Assembly (NCBI GenBank): GCA_025056515.1
Contig: JANWWB010000213.1
Span: 1-11,340 of the forward strand
Direction of reading: 5' to 3'
DNA: 11,340 nt
Source: Anaerolineales bacterium
Lineage (GTDB): Bacteria; Chloroflexota; Anaerolineae; Anaerolineales; Villigracilaceae
Shown: in pieces, positions 1-6,222 of the stretch
Layout of the letters: each line of letters starts with the position of its first letter
Position numbering within the stretch: position 1 is the stretch's first letter
Notes under the pieces: generated by a model
What the model saw: the letters and a program-made list of their open reading frames with translations, nothing else
Told to the model about the DNA's origin: nothing
Databases searched by the model: none
Program-made: the position numbers and the translations under genes

Positions 1-23
1 TGTCCGTACCAAGTAATTTCCAT
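1..23 (-). CDS. 5' end of an MBL-fold metal-dependent hydrolase (partial)
   Basis: Only seven complete codons lie in the window. They read MEITWYG, and the next two bases (CA) fit His or Gln. That opening is characteristic of UPF0173/YtkL-like metallo-beta-lactamase-fold hydrolases, which typically start M-E-I-T-W-x-G-H. The start is supported by a GGAGG ribosome-binding site at 33-37, nine bases upstream of the ATG. The gene lies 50 bases behind the dCMP deaminase stop on the same strand and may be its co-transcribed neighbour or have its own promoter. The family call rests on very few residues, so the gene start is surer than the identity. Confidence 0.55.
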
Positions 24-43
24 GCAACGAGACCTCCGAGATT

Positions 44-49
44 ATTATA
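44..49 (-). promoter_or_regulatory. Candidate -10 box before the MBL hydrolase
   Basis: A perfect TATAAT hexamer lies on the minus strand 20 bases upstream of the ATG at 23. No convincing -35 hexamer lies at the right distance. An imperfect inverted repeat (GTCCCCGA / TCGGGAC, 53-73) sits where the -35 region would be, and it could instead be a weak structure at the end of the deaminase gene. Confidence 0.3.
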
Positions 50-73
50 CCTGTCCCCGATGGAATTCGGGAC

Positions 74-502
74 TTATGGTGTGAAGTCTTTTTGGCAAAT
101 TTCGATATTGGCTAGCTGGAGGAATTGGACTGCGTTTTCATCGATGCGATAGCCAATGTGGTAGACTAGACGGACAATGCCAGCGTTGATGAGCGCTTTG
201 GTGCAATGAAGGCAGGGAAAGTGCGTGACGTAGCAGGTTGCTCCTTTGGTCGAAATGCCATGCAAAGCGGCCTGGATGATGGCGTTCATTTCGGCGTGGA
301 TGGTGCGTACGCAGTGACCGTCGATCATCAGGTGACCGACATCATCGCAATGTGGCTGACTGACTGGAGAACCGTTATAACCGGTGGTCAAGATACGCTT
401 TTCGCGCACAAGGACGCAACCTACGTGGGCACGGTCGCAGGTAGAGCGTTCGGCAACAGTGTAAGCGATTTTCATGAAGTAGGTGTCCCAATCTGGACGC
501 AT
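74..502 (-). CDS. Deoxycytidylate (dCMP) deaminase family protein
   Basis: Predicted cytosolic zinc enzyme that deaminates dCMP to dUMP, feeding dTMP synthesis (ComEB-type deaminase). The 142 residues carry the complete cytidine-deaminase signature: His69-Ala-Glu71, with Glu71 as the proton shuttle, and Pro96-Cys97-x-x-Cys100, giving His69/Cys97/Cys100 as zinc ligands. GYNG at 41-44 is the usual substrate-side motif of the dCMP branch. Cys22, Cys52 and His94 are placed like the extra structural-zinc ligands of phage T4 dCMP deaminase, but this is inferred by position only. Length is normal for the family. The start is well supported by a GGAGG box at 509-513, six bases before the ATG. The gene follows the creatininase-family gene by 48 bases on the same strand, so the two are probably co-transcribed. 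A role on free cytidine or another nucleotide is less likely. Confidence 0.9.
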   Translation of the reverse strand: MRPDWDTYFMKIAYTVAERSTCDRAHVGCVLVREKRILTTGYNGSPVSQPHCDDVGHLMIDGHCVRTIHAEMNAIIQAALHGISTKGATCYVTHFPCLHCTKALINAGIVRLVYHIGYRIDENAVQFLQLANIEICQKDFTP

Positions 503-550
503 TGTAGTCCTCCAAAGCAGGGCGGGATTTCAGGGAGAGTTTGTAGTATT

Positions 551-1243
551 TCATCGGCCTTCAAAGCGAAGCAGCTGTAAGACATCGGCCAAGGCGGCGG
601 CGAAGAGTTCGTCCATAATCGCCTGGGCGACCTGATATGGCCCTCCAAACGAGCCATCACCATAGACGTGACGGGTTTGCGCTGCGCTCATCAGGCTGGA
701 TGGCACGAAGGGGGGAGGTTTAGTTTCCTCAGGCAAGTCAGCAACCCTCGTGAAGGGAAAGGCTTCTAACCAATTTGCATGTGCGGGTTTCAAGTCGTAG
801 CGTAAGGCCACTGCCTCGACACTATGGGAGAGCCACCAAGAATACCATTCTAGTTTCAGATCGGGCAACTCATTCAGCAATTCGCTCAGTCTTGTCCGTG
901 CTCCATTGTTACCACCGTGACCGTTTAGAACCAAAATCCGCCGAAAACCTTGCCCATAGGCCGAACGAATGATGTCTTCCACAGCGTTGATGAGGGTTGA
1001 AAGGCGCAAACTGAATGTGCCGGGATAGGCTAGGAAATACGGGCTAGCACCGAAGTTGAGCGGTGGGGCAACCAACACGCCGGTTTGTGCCGAGGCGGCA
1101 TCGGCTAGGGCGAGGGGGATTTTGCTATCTGTTAACAGAGAAAGATAGCCGTGTTGTTCACAAGCGCCTAGGACAAACATTAACCGGTCGTCTTGTTCTA
1201 GGTAAGTCTCAACATCCATCCAGTTCAAATCTTCGATGCGCAT
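551..1243 (-). CDS. Creatininase-family metal-dependent amidohydrolase
   Basis: A 230-residue protein of the creatininase fold, a family of metal-dependent enzymes that hydrolyse cyclic or linear amides (creatininase, MftE, FAPy-deaminase-like enzymes). Seen: the EQHG metal motif (Glu29, His31) with Asp39 in TD, and the NGHGGN motif at 107-112 (His109). The third conserved segment, usually HAGExETS, reads HANWLEAF (155-162), so this is a divergent subfamily and the substrate cannot be named. The reading frame is open further upstream, to 1333. The start at 1243 is chosen because a GGAGG box lies four bases before this ATG and because MRIEDLNWMD is a typical family beginning (M-x-x-x-x-L/M-x-W). 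The following gene, dCMP deaminase, is 48 bases away. That pairing hints at nucleotide or base-derived amide chemistry but proves nothing. Confidence 0.85.
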   Translation of the reverse strand: MRIEDLNWMDVETYLEQDDRLMFVLGACEQHGYLSLLTDSKIPLALADAASAQTGVLVAPPLNFGASPYFLAYPGTFSLRLSTLINAVEDIIRSAYGQGFRRILVLNGHGGNNGARTRLSELLNELPDLKLEWYSWWLSHSVEAVALRYDLKPAHANWLEAFPFTRVADLPEETKPPPFVPSSLMSAAQTRHVYGDGSFGGPYQVAQAIMDELFAAALADVLQLLRFEGR

Positions 1244-1247
1244 ACCG

Positions 1248-1252
1248 CCTCC
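1248..1252 (-). promoter_or_regulatory. Ribosome-binding site fixing the creatininase start
   Basis: A GGAGG box on the minus strand, four bases before the ATG at 1243. It decides against the upstream in-frame ATGs near 1285-1333, which have no comparable box. Confidence 0.75.
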
Positions 1253-1329
1253 AAATCTTGTGGCAATTCTATCATGATGGACCATCCGAATGCTATGGTC
1301 TTGTTCTTGTAGCGTCTGCATCGCTAGAT

Positions 1330-1377
1330 GCACTTGTAAGTTTCCTGGTGTGTTTTGTTCCCTCAGACTTCAAGTGC
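1330..1377. repeat. Inverted repeat upstream of the creatininase gene
   Basis: GCACTTG at 1330-1336 and CAAGTGC at 1371-1377 are perfect 7-bp inverted arms 34 bases apart. With one skipped base the match extends over AAG/CTT. It lies between the FecR-gene terminator and the creatininase start, where a promoter for the creatininase-deaminase pair is expected. It could be an operator or a chance repeat. No good -35/-10 pair was found nearby. Confidence 0.3.
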
Positions 1378-1418
1378 CTCTATGCCCGAAGGGGGGATTG
1401 GGTGGATGGGCTGCTATG

Positions 1419-1453
1419 AAAAAATTCTCCCCCCACCCGACGGTGAGGGGAGA
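1419..1453 (-). terminator. Intrinsic terminator of the FecR lipoprotein gene
   Basis: Read on the minus strand, the arms TCTCCCC and GGGGAGA (1447-1453 with 1426-1432) pair perfectly. A short internal mismatch follows, then an ACC/GGT extension around a four-base loop. A run of six T residues (1419-1424) follows one base after the stem. It begins 23 bases beyond the stop of the FecR-domain gene. On the plus strand no T-run follows, so it is directional. Confidence 0.8.
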
Positions 1454-1475
1454 GGTGAGAAAGAGGGGCAGAGGT

Positions 1476-3485
1476 TTATGGGCAGGAGAAGGAGTAAATC
1501 ATTGGGTCATGGATGTACTGGCCGTTCTGATAGACTGCAAAGCGATAGTAGACGATATCAGGATCGTCAGCCTCGAAGCAGGTTAGGTTGATGAACGCGG
1601 TCCCCGGTCCATGTCCCATAACCTCGTGCGGACTATCGTAGCCGGTCGGATTGGGGTTGCTGTAGGAGTAGATCAGTCGGATGCTCCCACTCAGTGAGGT
1701 GGAGACTTGGAAGTTCAGGGAAGCGCAGCTGGCTTGTGCACCACTCGGACCGATCTGACCCCAGAAGGCATTGACGTTGCCCGGCTTGGTTGGACCAGCA
1801 GTAGGTTTGGTTTGCGGTTTGGTGAAGGTAAAGTGTTGGCTGGAGCAGATTTCTCGGAGCGAGCTGTCGAGCACTGTCACCCACCATGTGTGTTGTCCAG
1901 CCATGGGTAACGATTCCATGTAACGGGTGTGCGTTGTACTGATCTCGGGTATAGTGGTCAAGAATCCATTCGGGCTAACGAAGTTAATGAGGTAGCGGGC
2001 GGCTTGAGGATGGGCGCTCCAGGTGAACTCAACAGCTCCCATTCCAGGCAGGGAAGCGCCATTTGCCGGGCTGAGCAAAGACACGCAGGTAGACGGTTCA
2101 TGCGTCGGGACGGGCGTGCCTGGTTTGGTAAAGGTCCGGTCTCCAGAGCAGCAGACGGGGTTAGAATTGGAGTCGTAGGCCGTGACATACCAGGTGTATG
2201 TTCCACCAAACGGCAAGCTAGAGGAATCGAGGGTGTAACTGGTTGTCCATAAGACCTTGTTGATTTCGCTGCCGTTGGGTTGAATAATCGTGAGGATGTA
2301 TTTGACGCAGTTCGGGCAAGCTTGCCAGGAGAAGGTGATCAAACCGGTCTCAGGTAGGACGGCGTTCTGGGCAGGTGAAATTAACTGGAAGCAACCTTCG
2401 TCTGGAGTGGTGGATTCGGCTTTGCTGAAGGTCCAAGGGCCGCTGCTGCAAATCGGTTGCATCGAGGAGTTGAAGGCGATCACGTGCCAACGATAGGTGC
2501 CGGCGGTAGGAACCTCGCGGACATCTAATTGGTAAGAGCTGCGCCAGGCGCGCCAGGCTTTCTGCGACCCATTTGGTGTCGTGACGACCAGCAAGTACGT
2601 ATGAGCATCCGGCTGGTCGTTCCAATCGAACTGGATGTAATTGGTGGCGACAACACTTTCACCGTTGACCGGTAGCCCAAGATCGAAGCAGGAAGCCGGT
2701 GGAATCGGTGTTGGGACAGGCGGCAATGGCGGCAAGGCGGTAGCAGTCGCCGCCATTGCTTGCATGACCTGTTGCGCTTCAGGATTGTGGGCGAGGAATT
2801 GCTCAATATCTGTCTGAGTCAAATAGCGCAGTTGAGGCGGCGGAGGGGGAATATTGCTCTCTGGGTCAAAACTGTATAGCGTGCAGCCTTGTCCGGCCAC
2901 CATTTCCAGCACAGCAGTTGGATTTTCGGCTTTGCACCAACCCTCAAGACAGGTGACCCAAACGTCGCCTAACTCAGGGTCAATCCAAATCGACATATAC
3001 GAACCGCGTACTGAGGCAGTACCCGAGGGCGTCTCAACCTCGGCTCGACCGCCATTCAGGATGATCCAGACTTGTCCGGCCTGCATCTTGAGTCGGGTGA
3101 GCAGACCAGCTTCCAGCGGCTCGTTGACTGCGAAGGTGAAAACCGAGTCAGGCGCTACGCGAATGATGGTTCCGGTGGAGAGATTCAGACGAGCACGTCC
3201 GTCCGCGCCGGTGCGCACCTGACCTTGAACTTGCAAGATGTCGCCGTTTGATGCTTGCCGAAATTCTGATTCGCCGGGATTCTTGATTTCCACCAGACCG
3301 CTCACTTCTGATAACGTGGCCGTTGTGGCTAGAGGTTGACCGGGTTTGCTTGTTGAAAAGAAGCCAGATGGGGAGGCCTGACCGCCGCTTGGCGTAGGAA
3401 GAACGGGAGCGGCAGAGCAGGCTGCCAGAATCAGAAGGAGCCAGAAGATAAGGCCTGAGAAAAGTAAAGAACTAGAAGGTTTCAT
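1476..3485 (-). CDS. FecR-domain lipoprotein with three Ig-like repeats
   Basis: A predicted 669-residue exported lipoprotein. The N-terminus has Lys2, a hydrophobic stretch and a lipobox Leu20-Ala-Ala-Cys23, so processing and lipidation at Cys23 are expected. Residues about 58-165 form a FecR-like domain (G-D-x-L-x-x-x-x-x-V-R-T-G, then TPSGTASVRGS at 152-162). A coiled or helical stretch and a Pro-rich linker (about 212-264) follow. Three tandem repeats of about 100 residues begin at Cys266, Cys365 and Cys467. Each has a Trp in the early strand, a PNG turn, a G-x-Y/H-x-W strand, and ends in C-S-S or C-C-S plus T-F-S/T-K. They resemble Ig/fibronectin-type modules. A separate C-terminal domain (about 572-669) contains three more Cys residues. 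The start at 3485 is chosen because GAGGTG lies just upstream and the signal peptide begins there. An extra 15 in-frame residues upstream are unlikely. FecR-domain proteins of this build are surface or sensor proteins, but the ligand is unknown. Confidence 0.82.
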   Translation of the reverse strand: MKPSSSLLFSGLIFWLLLILAACSAAPVLPTPSGGQASPSGFFSTSKPGQPLATTATLSEVSGLVEIKNPGESEFRQASNGDILQVQGQVRTGADGRARLNLSTGTIIRVAPDSVFTFAVNEPLEAGLLTRLKMQAGQVWIILNGGRAEVETPSGTASVRGSYMSIWIDPELGDVWVTCLEGWCKAENPTAVLEMVAGQGCTLYSFDPESNIPPPPPQLRYLTQTDIEQFLAHNPEAQQVMQAMAATATALPPLPPVPTPIPPASCFDLGLPVNGESVVATNYIQFDWNDQPDAHTYLLVVTTPNGSQKAWRAWRSSYQLDVREVPTAGTYRWHVIAFNSSMQPICSSGPWTFSKAESTTPDEGCFQLISPAQNAVLPETGLITFSWQACPNCVKYILTIIQPNGSEINKVLWTTSYTLDSSSLPFGGTYTWYVTAYDSNSNPVCCSGDRTFTKPGTPVPTHEPSTCVSLLSPANGASLPGMGAVEFTWSAHPQAARYLINFVSPNGFLTTIPEISTTHTRYMESLPMAGQHTWWVTVLDSSLREICSSQHFTFTKPQTKPTAGPTKPGNVNAFWGQIGPSGAQASCASLNFQVSTSLSGSIRLIYSYSNPNPTGYDSPHEVMGHGPGTAFINLTCFEADDPDIVYYRFAVYQNGQYIHDPMIYSFSCP

Positions 3486-3596
3486 GGCGTCACCTCTTGA
3501 GAGAAACATAATAAAGACTTTGAAAATCACCTAGACGCTTACGCAAAAAGCGCTTCTAAACGAGGTCTATTGAGATTTTAATTCAACCGATAAATC

Positions 3597-3618
3597 GCTC
3601 TTTATCCCCCAAAAGAGC
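3597..3618 (-). repeat. Perfect 7-bp hairpin in the FecR gene leader
   Basis: On the minus strand GCTCTTT pairs perfectly with AAAGAGC around the loop TGGGGGAT. It lies 112 bases before the lipoprotein start. No T-run follows, so it is not an obvious terminator. It could be an RNA leader element or a protein-binding site. Confidence 0.45.
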
Positions 3619-3664
3619 TACTTGACCTGACAATTTTGTTAATGGTTAGATTTCTTAATCGAAA

Positions 3665-3727
3665 GAAAGACCTCCTCCTGGTCGTTTATTCGAACCTAGG
3701 CTTGGATGGTCTTTCATCGAACGACCA
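3665..3727. repeat. Two interleaved 8-bp inverted repeats
   Basis: GAAAGACC (3665-3672) is the inverse of GGTCTTTC (3708-3715). TGGTCGTT (3679-3686) is the inverse of AACGACCA (3720-3727). The order A-B-A'-B' is that of a pseudoknot. The two halves are also imperfect direct copies of each other (TGGTCGTTTATTCGAAC and TGGTCTTTCATCGAAC). It may be a structured RNA, a duplicated operator, or relics of a small repeat. No function can be assigned. Confidence 0.45.
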
Positions 3728-3868
3728 TGACTCAAGCATCCCGGGTCGGAGGCAGGGTCGGAATCGTGGTGAAGTTCTTCGAAGATCCTCCAACTCGAGT
3801 CTGAAACAGAACAAGTTGACCGGTTATGTTCAGAGGTGAGCCTGTCTAAGATAGCCAGAAGAGCAAGT

Positions 3869-4636
3869 TCAGGGGGAGACAATCTTGTCTGCCAGCTGTC
3901 CATTCTTTGCCAAACTGTCCCGATAAGCAACCGCAATCAAGGCGAAGTAAATGGTTATGGTCAGATAGATGCCAAAGGCGGCCAGGAATGGGAAGGCGAA
4001 ACAGAGGATGATGCTGAAATACAAAAGATACCCAATCATGGTGATGAGAATGTTGAGGGTATAAACCAGAACCGGGGCCAGGGCGAAACCAACCCAATTT
4101 GCTTTAAAAATTGGCCACCATTCTCTGATTGCGAAAGCCGATCGAAATTCTCCGGTGTAGAGCATGTGGGCTAGCGCAGGCGCCATGAAAATGGCCAGCA
4201 CAAACGTCAGCACCAGTCCGAAGTAAAAGAGGAATAATCCTGCTAGGTAAATCAGCATGAAGGCCAAAAAGAGCGCGTCCTCGCTCGACGACTCGAGAGG
4301 AAGGAACACACCCAATACCATCAGGGTAACGCTGAGTGCGACCAGGAGAAGAGCAGGTAATTCATAGAGGAAAACGGCGCCGACGATTTTCAAGCCTTCT
4401 GAAAAGAAACGTCCCCAATCGTCCCACTCACCCAGAGAGGGATCTTCGTCCGATGTGGTAACCCGCCTGGTTATTTGGCCGGCATATCCTAGCAAGGGTA
4501 TTGATGGTATGAGTGGAAGGATGTAGTTCGCAAAGGCCAACGCTGACCCAATTACCGCTTTCATTCCCCAGCTAGGCGAGTAGAACGGAAACACAATCGT
4601 TTTTTTCAATCCCTCAAGAGTAGCCCTTGATTCCAT
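3869..4636 (-). CDS. DUF4013-type integral membrane protein
   Basis: A 255-residue polytopic membrane protein of unknown function. After a short cytosolic N-terminus come a first hydrophobic segment (about 26-48), a loop with GYAGQITRR (50-58) and the acidic-aromatic motif EWDDWG (70-75). Long hydrophobic segments follow at about 84-110, 122-152, 180-208 and 209-236. The G-Y-x-x-x-x-x-R...P-x-W/EWDDWG...G-L-K layout is the signature of DUF4013 proteins, which occur widely in archaea, Chloroflexota and others. The frame is open upstream to 4759. The start at 4636 is chosen because a GGGAG box lies ten bases upstream and the family normally begins close to the first membrane segment. The ATG at 4675 is a possible alternative. 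It is divergent from hisS. No partner gene suggests a role. Confidence 0.72.
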   Translation of the reverse strand: MESRATLEGLKKTIVFPFYSPSWGMKAVIGSALAFANYILPLIPSIPLLGYAGQITRRVTTSDEDPSLGEWDDWGRFFSEGLKIVGAVFLYELPALLLVALSVTLMVLGVFLPLESSSEDALFLAFMLIYLAGLFLFYFGLVLTFVLAIFMAPALAHMLYTGEFRSAFAIREWWPIFKANWVGFALAPVLVYTLNILITMIGYLLYFSIILCFAFPFLAAFGIYLTITIYFALIAVAYRDSLAKNGQLADKIVSP

Positions 4637-4782
4637 AGCTTGTCTTCTCCCTATGTAGTCTTGTACAGGCAGCATGCTCTTCCCTTGTTCCGGCTTTCTT
4701 GTCTCCAAGAGGACCCTTGGATGGAGAAGGAAAGGCCGAATTTGATCACCATACACCACGGTATCTTTATAACGGATGTGTC

Positions 4783-4796
4783 TTCTAGTGCTAGAA
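4783..4796. promoter_or_regulatory. Palindrome TTCTAG-TG-CTAGAA, candidate operator
   Basis: A perfect 6-2-6 inverted repeat lies 12 bases upstream of a minus-strand TATAAA box (4766-4771) and about 55 bases before the hisS -10. The position suits a repressor site for the DUF4013 gene. The regulator is unknown, and a chance palindrome is possible. Confidence 0.35.
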
Positions 4797-4809
4797 AGGA
4801 CGTGAGGGG

Positions 4810-4819
4810 ATACCGGTAT
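4810..4819. promoter_or_regulatory. Palindrome ATACCGGTAT
   Basis: A perfect 10-bp palindrome, 14 bases from the TTCTAG palindrome and close to a minus-strand TATAAT box (4828-4833). It could be a second operator. The evidence is position and symmetry only. Confidence 0.25.
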
Positions 4820-4850
4820 TTCTGAGAATTATATCAGACCTCCTACTTTA

Positions 4851-4859
4851 TGCTAGAAT
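4851..4859 (+). promoter_or_regulatory. Extended -10 promoter element of hisS
   Basis: TGC directly followed by TAGAAT forms an extended -10 box. The -35 hexamer at 17-bp spacing (4831-4836, ATATCA) is poor, as is common for extended -10 promoters. Transcription would begin near 4866, giving a leader of about 80 bases before the hisS start. Confidence 0.45.
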
Positions 4860-4944
4860 TGAAGCGCTCTTTCCGAACCTTGCTTCCCTTCTTGCATGAA
4901 TGGCCTGAGCAAGCACGTATTCAAACTGGTTTTGGAGATTTTCT

Positions 4945-6222
4945 ATGAAAGCGGTCATTCCTCCCGTCAAAGGCACGCGTGACTTCTACCCGCCGCAGAT
5001 GGCCGTGCGTACTTGGCTTTATCAAACGGTTCGGCGTGTTTCGGAGTCGTTTGGATATCAAGAGTACGAAGCGCCTATCCTGGAACCGTTGGCGCTTTAT
5101 GCGGCGAAGTCGGGCGAGGAATTGGTCAAGAAGCAATCCTATGTTTTCACCGACCGTGGCGGCGATGAGATTACTTTGCGTCCTGAGCTTACCCCCTCTC
5201 TGGCACGTATGGTTGCGCAGAAACAAGGTGAATTGGTCTTTCCACTGCGCTGGTGGTCATTTGGTCCGTTTTGGCGTTATGAAAAGATGCAGCGAGGTCG
5301 TAGTCGCGAGTTCTTTCAGTGGAATATTGACATGTTGGGTGTCAACTCACCTGAAGCCGATGCAGAATTGGTTGCGATTGCGGCTGAATTTCTGCGCACC
5401 GTCGGGCTGACTCCGGCACAGGCACGCATTTTCGTGAATAACCGTCGTTTGATGGAAGCAGAGTTCGAGCGGCTGGGAATCCCGCCTGAGAAAAGGGGCG
5501 AAGTTGCGACCTTGGTAGATCGCCGCTCCAAAATGGAAGCTGCTGAATGGGAAGAGTATGCGACTGAAATTGGCCTCTCAGGAGCGCAACTCAACGGTCT
5601 AAAGTCATTGTTGGCAAACGAAGCGCTCTGGCAACAATCCGAAGAGCTAACCCGCCTGTTCGAAGTCCTGAGAGCGCTCGATGTCGCTGACTATGTGCAA
5701 TTCGACCCTAACATCATGCGTGGCCTGCTTTACTATACTGGTACCGTTTTTGAAGCGTTCGACATCACCGGTGGAGTGCGGCGCGCCATCCTGGGCGGCG
5801 GGCGTTATGATAACTTGCTTGCTGATGTTGGCGGCGACCCGCTCTCGGGGGTCGGATTTGCTATGGGCGATGTCGTAATCGGGATTATTTTGTCCGAACT
5901 GGGATTGATTCCACCTTTGCGTGTCCAACCGGCTTCGGTCCTCGTAACCGTTTTCTCTTCAGAGCTCTTGCCCGAAACCCTGCGCTTAGCTGCTGAGCTG
6001 CGTCGCAGTGGCTTGTTCGTCGCCACCTATCCCGAATCGGCCAAATTGCCCAAGCAGTTTAAATACGCCGACCGACTCGGCATGCAAGCGGTGCTTGTCT
6101 TGGGGCCGGATGAATTGGCCACAGGGCAGGTGACGGTCAAAGATTTGAAACGCGGCCAGCAGGTAACCGTCTCGCGAACGGAAGTATATGCGGTTGTGAT
6201 GAAAATCCTGACTGAGGCATAA
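4945..6222 (+). CDS. hisS: Histidine--tRNA ligase (HisRS)
   Basis: Class II aminoacyl-tRNA synthetase that activates histidine with ATP and charges tRNA-His in the cytosol. The 425 residues are the normal bacterial length. Seen in order: the start P-x-K-G-T-R-D-F (7-14), motif 1 region around 42-50, TLRPELTPSLAR (77-88), motif 2 with FWRYEKMQRGRSREF (109-123), and HisA motif RGLLYYTGTVFE (259-270). GGGRYDNLL (284-292) and motif 3 SGVGFAMGD (301-309) follow, then a C-terminal anticodon-binding domain (about 330-415). The presence of that last domain and of the motif 2 arginine argues against the HisZ paralogue. The HisA motif has Leu262 where RGLDYY is most common; Ala and other residues occur there in some lineages. 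A GGAG box (4934-4937) lies seven bases before the ATG. The gene appears monocistronic, with no convincing terminator behind it. Confidence 0.95.
   Translation: MKAVIPPVKGTRDFYPPQMAVRTWLYQTVRRVSESFGYQEYEAPILEPLALYAAKSGEELVKKQSYVFTDRGGDEITLRPELTPSLARMVAQKQGELVFPLRWWSFGPFWRYEKMQRGRSREFFQWNIDMLGVNSPEADAELVAIAAEFLRTVGLTPAQARIFVNNRRLMEAEFERLGIPPEKRGEVATLVDRRSKMEAAEWEEYATEIGLSGAQLNGLKSLLANEALWQQSEELTRLFEVLRALDVADYVQFDPNIMRGLLYYTGTVFEAFDITGGVRRAILGGGRYDNLLADVGGDPLSGVGFAMGDVVIGIILSELGLIPPLRVQPASVLVTVFSSELLPETLRLAAELRRSGLFVATYPESAKLPKQFKYADRLGMQAVLVLGPDELATGQVTVKDLKRGQQVTVSRTEVYAVVMKILTEA

Larger units (their letters stand above)
3486..3868. other. Intergenic leader region of the FecR lipoprotein gene
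   Basis: No gene is supported in these 383 bases. The stretch holds the lipoprotein ribosome-binding site (GAGG at 3493-3496), a perfect hairpin (3597-3618), and a cluster of interleaved repeats (3665-3727). Two direct copies of GGGTCGGA lie at about 3743-3763. No promoter with both hexamers at standard spacing was found. The DUF4013 gene ends at 3869 with no T-run terminator behind it, so read-through into the lipoprotein gene is possible. Confidence 0.5.
4637..4944. other. Divergent intergenic region, DUF4013 gene / hisS
   Basis: These 308 bases hold the 5' regions of both divergent genes. Seen: a GGGAG box for the DUF4013 gene (4647-4651), a GGAG box for hisS (4934-4937), an extended -10 for hisS (4851-4859), minus-strand -10-like hexamers TATAAA (4766-4771) and TATAAT (4828-4833), and two palindromes (4783-4796, 4810-4819). 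No open frame here looks like a gene. Confidence 0.5.

Noticed and set aside
1063..1419. Plus-strand open frames opposite the creatininase gene
   Set aside because: They are antisense shadows of a gene with intact family motifs on the minus strand.
3655..3936. A 93-codon minus-strand open frame
   Set aside because: It overlaps the C-terminal coding part of the DUF4013 gene in another frame and has no ribosome-binding site; its translation looks random.
4945..6222. HisZ (ATP phosphoribosyltransferase regulatory subunit) as an alternative to HisRS
   Set aside because: The protein has the full C-terminal anticodon-binding domain and intact catalytic motifs, which HisZ lacks.
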